Positions 43,823 through 55,689 of a DNA stretch of 64,000 nucleotides are shown here, in pieces. Numbering within the stretch: the stretch's first letter is position 1; each line of letters begins with the position of its first letter. Both the position numbers and the translations under genes were made by a program. The DNA is from Actinosynnema pretiosum (GTDB taxonomy: Bacteria; Actinomycetota; Actinomycetes; Mycobacteriales; Pseudonocardiaceae): NCBI RefSeq assembly GCF_024171695.1, contig NZ_JAMTCF010000004.1:124001-188000 (forward strand), written 5' to 3'. A model generated the notes under the pieces. The model was given only the letters and a program-made list of their open reading frames with translations, did no database searches and was not told the DNA's origin.

Positions 43823-44539
43823 GTGAAAAGGATCGCGCGCTCGACCTCCGCCGCGCTGGCGCTCCTGCTGGCCGCCGCCTGCACCGGTGACACCACCCCG
43901 CCGGGGGACGCGCCGGGCAACCCCGCGCCCGGCCTCCCCGACGCCGTCGTCGGGTACGACCAGCTCGTCAGGGGCAGCCGGGCCATGCCGTTCAGCGGGG
44001 ACTGCTCGCAGCTCACCGGCATCGTCGCCGACCTGGGCATGGCGGTGGCCGAGCCGATCGGCGAGCCGCTCTCGGACGAGACCACCGGCTGCGCGCTGTA
44101 CGCCTCCGAGCCCGCCGCCGGATCGGACGACAACCCGGCGGACCGGCCCGAGTCGTTCCGGGTGGAGCCGCTGGCGCCCGAGGACGGGCAGGCCGACGCC
44201 TTCAGCGCCTACTGGGGCGGTGAGGGGGGCGCGCAGGGGTACCACCGGCGGTTCGTGCTCGGGGGGCGGTACCACGCCGTCGAGAGCATCGGGTTCAGCC
44301 TGGCAGGCCCGTTCTGCCTGCTCACCGTGGACGTCGCCGCGCCCGAGGCGCTGCAGTTCGCGCTGGAGCGGCCGGGGGCCGAAAAGGAGTACGGGCGGCT
44401 GCGCGCCCCGGCCGGGCAGGAGGTGCCGCGCGAGGCGGTCGACCGGTTCGTGGTCGACACCTGCCCGACCGCCGCCGAGCACGCCGTCGCGGCGCTCGCC
44501 GCCATTGACCCGAACGGTGGCTCCCGCGCTACCGGGTGA
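43823..44539 (+). CDS. Lipoprotein, DUF3558-like
   Basis: 238 residues from GTG 43823, where RIARSTSAALALLLAAAC gives a clean signal peptide with lipobox; the frame is open upstream but without an export signal. The mature part has a Thr/Pro/Gly linker, then a roughly 180-residue domain with three further cysteines (SGDCSQL, TTGCALY, PFCLLTV and a last one in VDTCPTAAEH). The architecture resembles DUF3558 lipoproteins, common in Pseudonocardiales; I am not certain. It follows the two-component genes on the same strand. Confidence 0.75.
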   Translation: MKRIARSTSAALALLLAAACTGDTTPPGDAPGNPAPGLPDAVVGYDQLVRGSRAMPFSGDCSQLTGIVADLGMAVAEPIGEPLSDETTGCALYASEPAAGSDDNPADRPESFRVEPLAPEDGQADAFSAYWGGEGGAQGYHRRFVLGGRYHAVESIGFSLAGPFCLLTVDVAAPEALQFALERPGAEKEYGRLRAPAGQEVPREAVDRFVVDTCPTAAEHAVAALAAIDPNGGSRATG

Positions 44540-44676
44540 CCCTCGGCCGGTGAGAAGGGGGTCGGCCCGTGTTCGGCAAATGATTCCACCCGGTTCGGCG
44601 GAACGGGTGAGTTCCGCCACCTCGCGCGCGGGGTGCCGAAGTTGGCGAACCCCTGAGAAAAGGGCCGGAAACGCCA

Positions 44677-44711
44677 CGCGCCCCCGACGACGCGAGGTCG
44701 TCGGGGGCGCG
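44677..44711. terminator. Bidirectional hairpin between lipoprotein and GlsB-like genes
   Basis: A 15-bp perfect stem (arms 44677-44691 and 44697-44711, CGCGCCCCCGACGAC on the left) with a 5-base loop. Confidence 0.8.
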
Positions 44712-44736
44712 GGATCGGCGCGCGCGGAGCCGGGCC

Positions 44737-45003
44737 CTAGGCCCTCGCGCGACGGCCGGTCACCAGGCGGTAGATCCCCAGCAGGACCACGGAGCCGAGG
44801 ATGGCCAGCAGCCAGGTGCTGAGGTCGAAGAAGTTCCCGAGCCCGGTTCCGAACACGGCGCTGCCGATGAAGCCACCGAGGATCGCGCCAACGATGCCGA
44901 TCAGGATCGTGACGATGATGCCACCAGGGTCGCGACCCGGCATGACCGCCTTGGCGATGGCCCCAGCGATCAGGCCAAGGACGATCCAACCCAAGATGCC
45001 CAC
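44737..45003 (-). CDS. GlsB/YeaQ/YmgE family membrane protein
   Basis: 88 residues with three hydrophobic helices rich in glycine (GILGWIVLGLIAGAIAKAVMPG; GGIIVTILIGIVGAILGGFIG; LSTWLLAILGSVVLLGIYRL). The GRDPGG loop is the family marker. Often called transglycosylase-associated proteins and frequently stress-induced, but the biochemical role is unknown. ATG 45003 has AGAGGAGAG upstream. The 158-bp divergent gap to dxr contains an AT-rich patch (TTACCATTCTGTTATTAAGG) where promoters of either gene could lie. Confidence 0.88.
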   Translation of the reverse strand: MGILGWIVLGLIAGAIAKAVMPGRDPGGIIVTILIGIVGAILGGFIGSAVFGTGLGNFFDLSTWLLAILGSVVLLGIYRLVTGRRARA

Positions 45004-45161
45004 GATTGCTCTCCTCTGCCTGTGTGACCCGACGCTTCCGTCCCGTCAGGTGCTCGGTGCAGGAGTGCCCTCGGACGGGTGACATCATTCGTCTGTTACC
45101 ATTCTGTTATTAAGGTACCGCTGTTCGGTCTCCGCGCCCTGCTCCGGAACAATGGGTTTCG

Positions 45162-46382
45162 ATGAGCACACCACGCAAGGTCCTGGTACTCGGGTCCACG
45201 GGGTCGATCGGCACCCAGGCGCTCGACGTGATCTCCACCAGGCGCGACCAGTTCGCCGTCGCGGGTCTGTCCGCGGGCGGCGCGGACCTCGCGGCGCTGG
45301 CCGCGCAGGCCCTGGACTTCGGCGTCGAGGCAGTCGCCGTGGCCCGCCCCGACTCGGCCGAGGACTTCGCCCTCGCCTACGACGCCGAGGTCGCCCGCCG
45401 CGGCCTCGCGCCCGCCGACCACCGCAGGCCCCGCCTGCTGACCGGCCCGGACGCCGCGAGCGACCTCGTCGACGCCGCGCCCGCCGACGTGGTGCTCAAC
45501 GGCATCACCGGCTCGATCGGCCTCGAACCCACCCTCCGCGCGCTCGCGTCCGGGGCCACCCTCGCGCTCGCGAACAAGGAGTCGCTGATCGCGGGCGGCC
45601 CGCTGGTGCTCTCCGCCGCGAAGCCCGGCCAGCTCGTCCCGGTCGACTCCGAGCACTCCGCGCTCGCCCAGTGCCTGCGCGGCGGTCGCGCCGACGAGGT
45701 CGACCGGCTCGTGCTCACCGCGTCCGGCGGGCCGTTCCGGGGGCGCAAGCGCGCCGACCTGGCGGACGTCACCGTCCAGCAGGCCATGGCCCACCCGACC
45801 TGGTCGATGGGCAACGTGATCACCATCAACTCGGCCACCCTGGTCAACAAGGGCCTGGAGCTGATCGAGGCGCACCTGCTGTTCGGCGTGCCCTACGACC
45901 GGATCGACGTCGTCGTGCACCCCCAGTCGGTGATCCACTCCATGGTCACCTTCACCGACGGCTCCACCCTCGCCCAGGCCAGCCCGCCCGACATGCGGCT
46001 GCCCATCGCGCTCGGCCTGTCCTGGCCCGACCGCGTCCCCGGCGCCGCCGCCGCGTGTACTTTCAAAGAGCCGACCGCGTGGACGTTCGAGCCGCTGGAC
46101 GACGACACGTTCCCGGCGGTCCGGCTCGCCAGGCGCGCGGGCACGGCGGGCGGTTGCCTGCCCGCCGTCTACAACGCGGCCAACGAGGAGGCGCTCGCCG
46201 CCTTCTTCGTCGGCGCGACGTCGTTCCTCTCCGTGGTCGACACCGTGGAGCGGGTGCTGGACGAGGCGGACGGCTGGGCACACGACCCCGCCGACGTCGC
46301 CGAGGTCCTCGAAGCCGAGCGCTGGGCTCGGACGAGGGCGCGGGAACTGGTGGCCACTTCGGTGGGGTCTGGGAGGGACTGA
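45162..46382 (+). CDS. dxr: 1-deoxy-D-xylulose 5-phosphate reductoisomerase
   Basis: 406 residues. NADPH-binding [13 protein letters not shown] at the N-terminus, catalytic [10 protein letters not shown], metal/substrate segment [27 protein letters not shown] and [11 protein letters not shown]. Second enzyme of the MEP isoprenoid pathway and target of fosmidomycin. Heads the dxr-rip1-ispG cluster; 2 bases separate it from rip1. Confidence 0.96.
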   Translation: MSTPRKVLVLGSTGSIGTQALDVISTRRDQFAVAGLSAGGADLAALAAQALDFGVEAVAVARPDSAEDFALAYDAEVARRGLAPADHRRPRLLTGPDAASDLVDAAPADVVLNGITGSIGLEPTLRALASGATLALANKESLIAGGPLVLSAAKPGQLVPVDSEHSALAQCLRGGRADEVDRLVLTASGGPFRGRKRADLADVTVQQAMAHPTWSMGNVITINSATLVNKGLELIEAHLLFGVPYDRIDVVVHPQSVIHSMVTFTDGSTLAQASPPDMRLPIALGLSWPDRVPGAAAACTFKEPTAWTFEPLDDDTFPAVRLARRAGTAGGCLPAVYNAANEEALAAFFVGATSFLSVVDTVERVLDEADGWAHDPADVAEVLEAERWARTRARELVATSVGSGRD

Positions 46383-46384
46383 CC

Positions 46385-47596
46385 GTGGCGTTCGTGTTGG
46401 GTGTGGTGCTGTTCGCGCTGCTCATCGGCATTTCGATCGCGCTGCACGAGCTGGGACACCTGGCAACGGCCAAGGCCTTCGGCATGAAGGTGACCCGGTA
46501 CTACATCGGCTTCGGCCCGCGCATCTGGTCGACGCGCAGGGGTGAGACCGAGTACGGCCTCAAGGCCATCCCGGCCGGTGGCTTCTGCGAGATCGTCGGC
46601 ATGACCGCGCTCGACGAGCTGCCGCCCGAGGACGAGAAGCGCGCCTTCTACCGGCAGAAGACCTGGAAGCGCGTCGTCGTGCTCTCCGCCGGGTCCATCA
46701 CGCACTTCATCGTCGGCTTCGTCGTGCTGTACGCGATGGCCGCCACGATCGGCCTGCCGGACATCCGGGACGAGGCCGTGGTGTCGAAGGTCTCGCAGTG
46801 CGTGCCCGCCACCGCCGCCGAGGCCAAGAAGGAGAACCCGGCCTGCGCGCCGAGCGACCCGACGCCGGGCGTCAGCGCGGGCGTGCAGCAGGGCGACCGG
46901 ATCGTCGCGGTCGGCGGCGACCGCCTGGCGACCTGGACCGAGGTCCAGAAGCGCATCCAGAAGAGCAGCGGCCCCACCGAGGTCGTCGTCCTGCGCGGTG
47001 ACGACGAGGTCAAGCTGACCATCGACATCCCGCAGGTCGAGCGCGAGCTGCGCCGCGCCGACGGCTCCACCCACGTCGACACCGTGGGCGTCATCGGCGT
47101 CGCCAAGTCCAGGCTGTACGAGTACAACGCGCTCACCGCCGTCGGCGGCGCGACGAAGTACACCGGCGACATGTTCGCCAACACCTGGCGCGGCCTGATG
47201 AAGTTCCCCGAGAAGATCCCCATGGTCATCAAGGCCATCGGCGGCGGCGAGCGCGACCCGGAGGCCCCGGTCAGCGTGGTCGGCGCGTCCATCCTCGGCG
47301 GCGACGCGGTCAGCGCCGGCCTGTGGCACTTCTTCTGGCTCATGCTGGCCGGCCTGAACTTCTTCATCGGTGTGTTCAACCTCCTGCCGCTGCTCCCGCT
47401 GGACGGCGGCCACATCGCCGTCAACCTGTACGAGCGGGTGCGGGACTGGGTCCGCAAGCTGCGCGGCAAGCCCGCAGGCCCCCCGGTGAACTACCTGCGG
47501 CTGCTGCCGCTGACCTACTTCGCCATCTTCGTCGGCGGCGCGATCACGCTGCTGACGATCACCGCGGACATCGTCAACCCCATCCGGCTCCCCTGA
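46385..47596 (+). CDS. rip1: Site-2 intramembrane metalloprotease Rip1/RseP
   Basis: 403 residues from GTG 46385. First membrane helix carries the zinc motif HELGH; GFGPRIWSTRRGETEYGLKAIPAGGF is the conserved re-entrant loop area. A PDZ domain spans roughly residues 150-240 (GVQQGDRIVAVGG), and the last zinc ligand lies in FNLLPLLPLDGGH. Cuts membrane anti-sigma factors and other substrates after a first cleavage; its mycobacterial counterpart governs cell-envelope stress responses. Neighbours dxr and ispG are a conserved linkage. Confidence 0.94.
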   Translation: MAFVLGVVLFALLIGISIALHELGHLATAKAFGMKVTRYYIGFGPRIWSTRRGETEYGLKAIPAGGFCEIVGMTALDELPPEDEKRAFYRQKTWKRVVVLSAGSITHFIVGFVVLYAMAATIGLPDIRDEAVVSKVSQCVPATAAEAKKENPACAPSDPTPGVSAGVQQGDRIVAVGGDRLATWTEVQKRIQKSSGPTEVVVLRGDDEVKLTIDIPQVERELRRADGSTHVDTVGVIGVAKSRLYEYNALTAVGGATKYTGDMFANTWRGLMKFPEKIPMVIKAIGGGERDPEAPVSVVGASILGGDAVSAGLWHFFWLMLAGLNFFIGVFNLLPLLPLDGGHIAVNLYERVRDWVRKLRGKPAGPPVNYLRLLPLTYFAIFVGGAITLLTITADIVNPIRLP

Positions 47597-47623
47597 TGTG
47601 CCTCCCCGAAAGGTGCTTGTCCC

Positions 47624-48781
<1,158 letters not shown>

Positions 48782-48831
48782 GCGGGTGGCGGGCACCCCG
48801 CTCCGGCTCGTTGTCTGGCAGGCTTGGCCGT

Positions 48832-49686
48832 GTGCTGAGGCTTGCCGGAGCGAGGGTGCTCGACGACCGGGAGCTCACCGGGGTGCTGGCGGCGCTCGCC
48901 GCCGACCCGGTGGCGTCCTGCATGGTCGCCGCGCGGGTGGAGTCCGTGGGGCTCGACCCGTGGCGGCTGGGCGGTGAGGTCTGGTCGTTCGACCACCGGG
49001 CGCTGCGCGGCGGTCGCGTGGACGCCCTGTGCTTCGCGGGTCCGAACCTGATCCCGCTGTCCGGGGGCCAGGCCGCGCTGCGCGGCTTCGCCGACCGGGC
49101 CAGGCGGCGGGGGCGCACGTGCTCCTCGCTGGTCGGGCCCGCCGAGCAGGTCATCGGCCTGTGGGAGGAGCTGGAGCGCGACTGGGGCCCGGCCCGCGAG
49201 GTGCGCGCCGACCAGCCGCTGCTCGCCATGGGCGGCGCGCCGTCGGTGCGCCCGGACCCGCTGGTGCGACCGGTGCGGCCCGCCGAGCTGGAGCGCTACC
49301 TGCCCGCCGCGATCGCCATGTTCGTGGAGGAGGTCGGCGTCGACCCGTGCGCCGAGGACGGCGGCGCGGGCTACCGGGCGCGGGTGGCCGAGCTGATCGC
49401 GTCCGGGCGGGCGTTCGCCCGGTTCGAGAACGGCGAGGTCGTGTTCAAGGCCGAGATCGGGGCGATGTCCCGGCAGGTCGGCCAGATCCAGGGCGTGTGG
49501 GTGCGGCCGGACCGGCGCGGGCACGGCGTCGGCGCGGCGGGCACGGCGGCCGTGGCCGACCGGCTCGTCCGGGGCCTCGGGCGCACCGCGAGCCTGTACG
49601 TCAACGGCTACAACAGCCCCGCCCGCGCCGCGTACCGCAAGATCGGTTTCACGCAGGTGGGCCAGTACGCGACCGTGCTCTTCTGA
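48832..49686 (+). CDS. GNAT-family N-acetyltransferase with DUF4081 domain
   Basis: 284 residues from GTG 48832. N-terminal 130 residues resemble the DUF4081/GNAT-like domain common in this actinobacterial protein; the C-terminal GNAT domain has the acetyl-CoA loop VWVRPDRRGHGVGAAGT and LYVNGYNSPARAAYRKIGF. A GNAT gene directly after ispG is conserved in mycobacteria. Acceptor unknown. The upstream 50 bases lack both a good ribosome site and a TANNNT hexamer, so the start could shift slightly. Confidence 0.87.
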   Translation: MLRLAGARVLDDRELTGVLAALAADPVASCMVAARVESVGLDPWRLGGEVWSFDHRALRGGRVDALCFAGPNLIPLSGGQAALRGFADRARRRGRTCSSLVGPAEQVIGLWEELERDWGPAREVRADQPLLAMGGAPSVRPDPLVRPVRPAELERYLPAAIAMFVEEVGVDPCAEDGGAGYRARVAELIASGRAFARFENGEVVFKAEIGAMSRQVGQIQGVWVRPDRRGHGVGAAGTAAVADRLVRGLGRTASLYVNGYNSPARAAYRKIGFTQVGQYATVLF

Positions 49687-49694
49687 TCCGGGGG

Positions 49695-49700
49695 CATACT
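49695..49700 (+). promoter_or_regulatory. -10-like CATACT before PBP gene
   Basis: CATACT is 6 bases before GTG 49707, which favours this GTG over the adjacent GTG at 49704. Confidence 0.4.
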
Positions 49701-49706
49701 GCGGTG

Positions 49707-51503
49707 GTGCTGCTGCCCAAGCTGGCCGGTCCGGTGTGCGTCCTGCTGCTGCTCTCCGGGTGCGGGCTCTTCACGTCCAAGCCGGGGCCGGGCGACGCGC
49801 TCGGCGACTTCCTGTCCAAGGTGGCCTCCGGCGACACCGAGGGCGCCTCGAAGCTCACCGACGACCCGGCGTCCGCCAAGGACCTGCTGGACAAGGTGCG
49901 CGGCGCGCTCGGGGCCACCGGGCTGACCACGTCCGTGGACGAGGTCGGCGACCAGAGCGGCAGCACCGCGCCCGCCGCCGCCACCCTGGAGTGGCAGCTG
50001 CCCAACGAGCACCGGTGGAAGTACCGGACCTCGGTCGAGCTGCGCCGCGAGGCCGACGACTGGAAGGTGCACTGGGCGCCCTCGGTCGTGCACCCGAAGC
50101 TCGGCGCGCAGCAGTCGCTCGGGTTCACCGAGGTGAAGCCCGCGCTCGCCCCCGTGCTCGACCGGGACGGCACCCCGCTGATGTCACCCGAAACGGTGGT
50201 CTCGGTGCTGCTGAGCCCGAAGGAGGCCGGGGACGTGAACGCGGTCGCGAACTCGCTGGCCGCCGCGCTGTCCCGGTTCGACGACAAGATCACCGCGAAG
50301 ACCGTCGCCGACGGCGCCGCCGCCGTCCCGGAGGGCCAGTCGTACCTCGTGGCCGCGCTGCGCGACGCCGACTACCAGTCGGTCAAGCCCGCCATCTACG
50401 AGCTGCCCGGCGTCCGCTTCACCAGCCAGGTGAGCCTGCTCGCCCCGTCCCGCGCCTACGGCTCGCAGGTGCTGCCCGCGATCCGCAAGTCCGTCGAGGA
50501 CACCATCGCGGGCGAGGCCGGGTTCCGGGTCTACACCGCCAACTCCTCCGGGCAGGAGGTCGAGACGCTCTTCGACCAGCAGCCCGAGCCCGCGCACGCC
50601 GTGCCCACCACGCTCAGCCGCCGGACGCAGGACGCCGCCGAGGACGCGCTGGAGCCGATCGCGCAGCCCGCGATGCTGGTGGCGCTGCGGGTCGGCACCG
50701 GCGAGGTGCTGGCCGTGGCGCAGAACGGCCCCGCCGACGAGCAGGGCGCGATCGCGCTCACCGGCCAGTTCCCGCCCGGCTCCACCTTCAAGATCGTCAC
50801 GGCGGCGGCGGCCATGGCGGCGGGCAAGGCGAACGCGGACACCCCGCTGCCCTGCCCCGGCAAGACCACCATCGACGGCCGCCGGATCGTGCCCAACGAC
50901 AAGGAGTTCGACAAGGGCACGATCCCGCTGCGGTCCGCGTTCGCGTTCTCCTGCAACACCACCTTCGCCCAGCTCGCCGCCGAGCTGCCCGCCGCCGCGC
51001 TCACCGAGCAGGCCGCGTCGTTCGGCCTCGGCGTGGACTTCGACATCCCGGCGATCACCACCATCACCGGCTCGGCGCCCGAGGCGTCCGACGTGGTGGA
51101 GCGGGCCGAGGACGGGTTCGGGCAGGGCAAGGTGGTGGCGAGCCCGTTCGGCATGGCCCTGGTCGCCGCGACCGCCGCGGGCGGCACGGTGCCCACCCCG
51201 ACGCTGATGCGCGAGCAGGCCACCAAGGCCGACCGGCAGCCGCCCGCGCCGTCCGCCGCCGTGCTGGAGCCGCTGCGGGCGATGATGCGCGAGGTGGTCG
51301 AGTCCGGCACCGCGACCCAGCTGCGCGGCCTCGGCGACGTGCGCGGCAAGACCGGCACCGCCCAGTACGGCGACGGGGTCAACTCGCACGGCTGGTTCGT
51401 CGGCTACCGGGGCGACGTCGCGTTCGCGACCCTGCTGCTGGGCGCCAACGCCTCCACGCCCGCCGTGGACGCCACCGGGCGGTTCCTGAAGGCCATCGGG
51501 TGA
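49707..51503 (+). CDS. Penicillin-binding lipoprotein (class B-like, NTF2/MecA-N domain)
   Basis: 598 residues. Short lipoprotein signal ([12 protein letters not shown]). Residues 30-145 match the NTF2-like MecA_N domain, 150-300 the PBP dimerisation region ([10 protein letters not shown]), and the rest a transpeptidase domain with SxxK at Ser359 (GSTFK), SxN at 415 (FSCNTT) and KTGTA at 548. Cross-links peptidoglycan; homologues in mycobacteria (PBP-lipo) are linked to map and affect beta-lactam sensitivity. All catalytic boxes are intact. Confidence 0.93.
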   Translation: MLLPKLAGPVCVLLLLSGCGLFTSKPGPGDALGDFLSKVASGDTEGASKLTDDPASAKDLLDKVRGALGATGLTTSVDEVGDQSGSTAPAAATLEWQLPNEHRWKYRTSVELRREADDWKVHWAPSVVHPKLGAQQSLGFTEVKPALAPVLDRDGTPLMSPETVVSVLLSPKEAGDVNAVANSLAAALSRFDDKITAKTVADGAAAVPEGQSYLVAALRDADYQSVKPAIYELPGVRFTSQVSLLAPSRAYGSQVLPAIRKSVEDTIAGEAGFRVYTANSSGQEVETLFDQQPEPAHAVPTTLSRRTQDAAEDALEPIAQPAMLVALRVGTGEVLAVAQNGPADEQGAIALTGQFPPGSTFKIVTAAAAMAAGKANADTPLPCPGKTTIDGRRIVPNDKEFDKGTIPLRSAFAFSCNTTFAQLAAELPAAALTEQAASFGLGVDFDIPAITTITGSAPEASDVVERAEDGFGQGKVVASPFGMALVAATAAGGTVPTPTLMREQATKADRQPPAPSAAVLEPLRAMMREVVESGTATQLRGLGDVRGKTGTAQYGDGVNSHGWFVGYRGDVAFATLLLGANASTPAVDATGRFLKAIG

Positions 51504-51563
51504 CGGTCCCGGTCCGGGGGCCGGGCCGCCGGACCACGCCCGCCGCCGTTCCGGGCGGCGTCG

Positions 51564-51569
51564 TAGTGT
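51564..51569 (+). promoter_or_regulatory. -10-like TAGTGT before map
   Basis: TAGTGT is 7 bases before ATG 51577. Confidence 0.45.
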
Positions 51570-51576
51570 GGTGCGC

Positions 51577-52434
51577 ATGTCCGTGCGCGCCGTCCTGAAG
51601 CCTGGGACGCAGTCCCCCAGGCGCCCCGTCCCCGAGCACATCGAGCGGCCGGAGTACGTCGACCGCCCAGCCCCGCAGCGCAACACCGACCCGTGGGCGC
51701 AGACGCCCGAGGTGATCGAGGCCATGCGCGTCGCGGGCAGGCTCGCCGCCCAGGCGCTGCAGGAGGCGGGCAAGGCCGTCGTGCCCGGCGTCACCACCGA
51801 CCGGCTCGACGCGATCGCCCACGAGTTCCTGTGCGACCACGGCGCCTACCCGTCCACGCTCGGCTACCGGGGCTTCCCCAAGTCCTGCTGCACCTCGCTC
51901 AACGAGGTCATCTGCCACGGCATCCCCGACTCGACCGTGGTCGAGGACGGCGACATCGTCAACATCGACGTCACCGCGTTCATCGGGGGAGTGCACGGCG
52001 ACACCAACGCCACCTTCATCGCGGGCGAGGCGGCCGAGGAGGTGCGGCTGCTGGTCGAGCGCACCCACGAGGCCACGATGCGCGCGATCAAGGCGGTCAA
52101 GCCGGGCCGCCAGCTCAACGTGATCGGCCGGGTCATCGAGGCCTACGCCAACCGCTTCGGCTACGGCGTGGTGCGCGACTTCACCGGCCACGGCATCGGC
52201 CGCACGTTCCACAACGGCCTGATCGTGCTGCACTACGACGCGCCGCACGTGCCCACGGTGATCGAGACCGGCATGACCTTCACGATCGAGCCGATGATCA
52301 CCCTCGGCGGCGCCGACGGCGAGATGTGGGACGACGGCTGGACCGTCACCACCAAGGACAAGAGCTGGACCGCGCAGTTCGAGCACACCCTCGTCGTCAC
52401 CGACGAGGGCGCGGAGATCCTCACCACCTGCTGA
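51577..52434 (+). CDS. map: Methionine aminopeptidase, type I
   Basis: 285 residues. A 40-residue N-terminal extension with PxxP elements ([13 protein letters not shown]) marks the actinobacterial subtype represented by mycobacterial MapB. Metal ligands: Asp in NIDVTAF, Asp in GDTNATF, His in [10 protein letters not shown], Glu in TIEPMI and Glu in QFEHTLVV. Removes initiator methionine. Ends at a strong hairpin. Confidence 0.95.
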   Translation: MSVRAVLKPGTQSPRRPVPEHIERPEYVDRPAPQRNTDPWAQTPEVIEAMRVAGRLAAQALQEAGKAVVPGVTTDRLDAIAHEFLCDHGAYPSTLGYRGFPKSCCTSLNEVICHGIPDSTVVEDGDIVNIDVTAFIGGVHGDTNATFIAGEAAEEVRLLVERTHEATMRAIKAVKPGRQLNVIGRVIEAYANRFGYGVVRDFTGHGIGRTFHNGLIVLHYDAPHVPTVIETGMTFTIEPMITLGGADGEMWDDGWTVTTKDKSWTAQFEHTLVVTDEGAEILTTC

Positions 52435-52440
52435 CCGCGC

Positions 52441-52473
52441 CCCGGTCGGGCCGCCGGGCGCGGCCCGACCGGG
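52441..52473. terminator. Bidirectional hairpin between map and hydrolase genes
   Basis: A 13-bp perfect stem CCCGGTCGGGCCG / CGGCCCGACCGGG with a 7-base loop, between convergent stops. Confidence 0.8.
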
Positions 52474-52476
52474 CGG

Positions 52477-53184
52477 TCAGCGGCCCAACCGGTCCAGCAG
52501 GTCCGCCAGCGCCAGCGCCACCGGCTCCGGGTCGGTGGCGGCGGCCAGGTGGTGCAGGTCCAGCTCGCGCACCGGCCAGCCCAGCGCGGCGGCCTGGGCG
52601 CACGCCTCGTCGTAGGCGGGGCTCAGCCGCAGCAGCGCCTGCGGGCCGGTCCACTCGATCGTCGGGTGCGGCTCCTTGAGGAACGCCAGCGGCACCTCCG
52701 GGGCCTCGGCGGTGATCTCGGCCAGCAGGTCCGGGTCCGACACCAGGCCCGCGATCTCGTCGGGCCCGAACCAGCGGTCCCAGCGCTGGAGCAGCCCGGC
52801 GCGCGAGGCCGCCTTCAGCGCCGAGAACAGCTCGGCGGGCGCGGTGTCGCGCCAGCTGCGGCCGGGGGTGGGCAGGTCGGAGTCGAGGTAGACCAGACCG
52901 GTGACGGGGGCTTCCTCCAGCGCTTCGGCGAACGCGGGGAGCAGCGGGCCCGCGCCGCTGTGACCGACCAGGACCAGGTCCCCGGTCACCCCGGAGTCCT
53001 CGACGGCGTCGGTGAGCACGCCGATGATCCGCTGGTGCACGGGCGCGGCGTTGACCGTCACCCGCACGTCCAGCGGCAGCACCGGCCTGCCGAGCGCGGC
53101 GAGCGCGTCGGCGAGCGGGGCGAGGCTGGCGGGTCCCAGGAACGGGCTGTGCAGCAGGACCGCGGTGGCGGGCGTGTCGACCAT
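52477..53184 (-). CDS. Alpha/beta hydrolase
   Basis: 235 residues from ATG 53184 ([17 protein letters not shown]); the frame extends upstream antisense to cobQ but that is not protein-like. Nucleophile elbow GHSGAG (about residue 75), acid probably in the WFGPDE or VREL region, and a late His in LDLHHLAA. It resembles small actinobacterial hydrolases without assigned substrate. Divergent from cobQ. Confidence 0.8.
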   Translation of the reverse strand: MVDTPATAVLLHSPFLGPASLAPLADALAALGRPVLPLDVRVTVNAAPVHQRIIGVLTDAVEDSGVTGDLVLVGHSGAGPLLPAFAEALEEAPVTGLVYLDSDLPTPGRSWRDTAPAELFSALKAASRAGLLQRWDRWFGPDEIAGLVSDPDLLAEITAEAPEVPLAFLKEPHPTIEWTGPQALLRLSPAYDEACAQAAALGWPVRELDLHHLAAATDPEPVALALADLLDRLGR

Positions 53185-53230
53185 GACCAGGATGATGGCA
53201 GCCCTCGGGCGCCGGTGGAGGGGTGCGGCT

Positions 53231-54760
53231 GTGACTGGTGCGGTGCTGGTGGCCGGGACCACGTCGGACGCGGGCAAGAGCGTCCTCGTGGCAGGCCTGT
53301 GCCGGTGGTTGGCGCGGGAGGGCGTGCGGGTCGCGCCGTTCAAGGCGCAGAACATGTCGAACAACTCCGCGGTCACCCCGGACGGCGGCGAGATCGGCCG
53401 CGCGCAGGCGGTGCAGGCCGCCGCGTGCGGGCTGGAGCCGAGCGTGCGGTTCAACCCGGTGCTGCTCAAGCCCGGCGGTGACCGCAGCTCGCAGGTGGTG
53501 GTGCTGGGGAAGGTCGCGGGCGAGGTGTCCGCCATGTCCTACCGGGCGCGCAAGGCCGAGCTGATGACCGTCGTGCTCGACACCCTGGCCGGGCTGCGCT
53601 CGGACTACGAGGCGGTGGTGTGCGAGGGGGCCGGGTCACCGGCGGAGATCAACCTGCGGGCCACCGACATCGCGAACATGGGGCTGGCGCGCGCCGCCGG
53701 GCTGCCCGTGCTGGTGGTCGGCGACATCGACCGGGGCGGGGTGCTGGCGCACCTGTTCGGCACGCTCGCGCTGCTCGACCCGGCAGACCAGGCGCTCGTG
53801 GCCGGGTTCGTGGTCAACAAGTTCCGGGGCGACCCGGCGCTGCTCGAACCGGGGCTGCGGCAGCTGCGCGAGCTGACCGGGCGACCGGTGCACGGGGTGC
53901 TGCCGTGGCGCGAGGAGCTGTGGCTGGACGCCGAGGACTCGCTGTCCTACGCGGCCGACGGGGTGATCGGCAGGCCGCAGGCCCCGGTGGGGCGGCAGTG
54001 GCTGCGGGTGGCCGTGGTGCGGCTGCCCCGGATCTCCAACGCCACCGACGTGGAGGCGCTGGCCTGCGAGCCGGGCGTGTCCGTGCGGTTCGTGACCGAG
54101 CCGTCCCGGCTGGCCGACGCGGACCTGGTGGTGCTGCCCGGTTCCAAGGCGACCGTGTCCGACCTGGCGTGGCTGCGCCGCACCGGGCTGGCCGACGCGA
54201 TCGCCGCGCACGACGGGCCGGTGCTGGGGGTGTGCGGCGGGTACCAGATGCTGGCGCGCTCGATCGACGACCCGGTGGAGTCCGGCGCGGGCGCGGTGCC
54301 GGGGCTCGGGCTGCTGGACGTGGACGTGGTGTTCGAGCCGGAGAAGGCGCTGCACCGGCCGTCCGGGGTCGCGCTGGGGCAGCCGGTGACCGGGTACGAG
54401 ATCCACCACGGCCGGGTGGCGCGCCGCGCCGACGACCTGCCGGGGCTGGTGGAGCTGCCCGGCGGCGAGGTGGAGGGCGCGGCGCGCGGGCGGGTGCTGG
54501 GCACGCACTGGCACGGGCTGCTGGAGAACAACGGGTTCCGGCGCGCGTTCCTGCGGCACGTGGCCGGGCTGTCCGGGCGGGACGGGTTCGAGGTCGCCCC
54601 GGACGTGGACTTCGCGGCGCGGCGCGAGGCGCAGCTGGACCTGCTCGGGGACCTGGTGGTGGACCACCTGGACACGGGCGCGGTGCGGGCGCTGCTGGAG
54701 CGCGGCGCACCGGGCGGGCTGCGCGTCGTGCCGCCCGCGGGGGCGCCCGCGATCGGGTGA
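53231..54760 (+). CDS. cobQ: Cobyric acid synthase CobQ
   Basis: 509 residues from GTG 53231, with GGTGGAGGGG 8 bases upstream; ATG 53192 and 53195 are alternatives. N-terminal ATPase domain: [20 protein letters not shown]-loop, [27 protein letters not shown] and [17 protein letters not shown]-terminal class I glutamine amidotransferase with Cys in GVCGGYQML and His-Glu region near [11 protein letters not shown]. Amidates four positions of adenosylcobyric acid in B12 synthesis. No other cob gene is adjacent, and the 46-bp upstream gap is too short for a cobalamin riboswitch. Confidence 0.95.
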   Translation: MTGAVLVAGTTSDAGKSVLVAGLCRWLAREGVRVAPFKAQNMSNNSAVTPDGGEIGRAQAVQAAACGLEPSVRFNPVLLKPGGDRSSQVVVLGKVAGEVSAMSYRARKAELMTVVLDTLAGLRSDYEAVVCEGAGSPAEINLRATDIANMGLARAAGLPVLVVGDIDRGGVLAHLFGTLALLDPADQALVAGFVVNKFRGDPALLEPGLRQLRELTGRPVHGVLPWREELWLDAEDSLSYAADGVIGRPQAPVGRQWLRVAVVRLPRISNATDVEALACEPGVSVRFVTEPSRLADADLVVLPGSKATVSDLAWLRRTGLADAIAAHDGPVLGVCGGYQMLARSIDDPVESGAGAVPGLGLLDVDVVFEPEKALHRPSGVALGQPVTGYEIHHGRVARRADDLPGLVELPGGEVEGAARGRVLGTHWHGLLENNGFRRAFLRHVAGLSGRDGFEVAPDVDFAARREAQLDLLGDLVVDHLDTGAVRALLERGAPGGLRVVPPAGAPAIG

Positions 54761-54767
54761 GCGGGGG

Positions 54768-55661
54768 CTACACCGGCACGGCCTCCGCGACCGGTTCGGC
54801 GCGGCGGCGCGAGCGGGTCACCGTGGCCGCCGCCATGCCCGCCACCACCAGCGCCGCCGCGCCGAGCCGGACCGGGGTGACCTCCTCGTCCAGCAGCAGC
54901 CAGCCGGACAGCATCCCGGCCACCGGCACCAGCAGCGCGAACGGCACCACGCGCGGCGCCGGGTAGGTGCGCAGCAGGAAGCCCCACAGGGCGAAGCCGA
55001 GCAGCGTCGACACCCAGGCCACGAACAGCAGCGACCCGGCGCCCGCCCAGTCCATCCCGCGCAGCGCCGCCAGGTCCGCCTCCGGGCCCTCCACCAGCAG
55101 CGACAGCGCCAGCAGCGGCAGCACGGCCACGGCGCTCACCCACACGATGAACCGCAGCGAGTCCGGCGGCTGGGCCTTGCGGGTCAGCACGTTCGCCACG
55201 CCCCACGAGACCGCGCCGCCCACGACCAGCAGCAGCGCCGACACCGGGCTCGACACCCGGTAGTCCAGCGCGATCACCACGAACCCGGTCGTGGCCACCG
55301 CCATGCCCAGCACCTGCGCGGGGCGCGGGCGCTCGCGCAGCACCACCGCCGACAGCACCAGCGTGAACACCACCTGGCTCTGGAGCACCAGCGACGACAG
55401 GCCTGCGGGCATCCCGGCGTGCATCCCGGTGAACAGCAGGCCGAACTTCACCACGCCCAGCGACAGCCCCACGCCGAACACCCACCGCCACGCCACGCGC
55501 GGCCCGCCCAGGAAGAGCACGGCGGGCACGGCGGCGAGCAGGAACCGGAGCGCGGAGAACAGCAGCGGCGGGAACTCGGCGAGGCCGACCTTGATCACGA
55601 CGAAGTTGACGCCCCAGACCACGGCGACGAGCACCGCGACGGCGGAGTGAGCTGGTTTCAC
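54768..55661 (-). CDS. EamA-family (DMT) transporter
   Basis: 297 residues with ten hydrophobic helices in two EamA repeats of five (first ends near VVIALDYR). Starts PAHSAVAVLVAVVWGVNFVVIK, typical of the RhaT/YdcZ-like drug/metabolite exporters. Likely exports an amino acid or small metabolite, possibly controlled by the divergent LysR regulator. Short charged C-terminus. Confidence 0.9.
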   Translation of the reverse strand: MKPAHSAVAVLVAVVWGVNFVVIKVGLAEFPPLLFSALRFLLAAVPAVLFLGGPRVAWRWVFGVGLSLGVVKFGLLFTGMHAGMPAGLSSLVLQSQVVFTLVLSAVVLRERPRPAQVLGMAVATTGFVVIALDYRVSSPVSALLLVVGGAVSWGVANVLTRKAQPPDSLRFIVWVSAVAVLPLLALSLLVEGPEADLAALRGMDWAGAGSLLFVAWVSTLLGFALWGFLLRTYPAPRVVPFALLVPVAGMLSGWLLLDEEVTPVRLGAAALVVAGMAAATVTRSRRRAEPVAEAVPV

Positions 55662-55689
55662 GACCGCCAGTCTCAGCCCGCCCGATCGT

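Noticed and set aside
41347..44133. Open minus-strand frame of 928 codons opposite the kinase, regulator and lipoprotein genes
   Set aside because: It runs antisense to clearly recognisable genes, has no family motifs, and has the Arg/His/Gln/Pro-rich composition expected from the complement of GC-rich codons.
53185..53230. Cobalamin riboswitch upstream of cobQ
   Set aside because: The gap to the divergent hydrolase gene is only 46 bp, too short for a B12 aptamer, and no B12-box-like sequence is seen.
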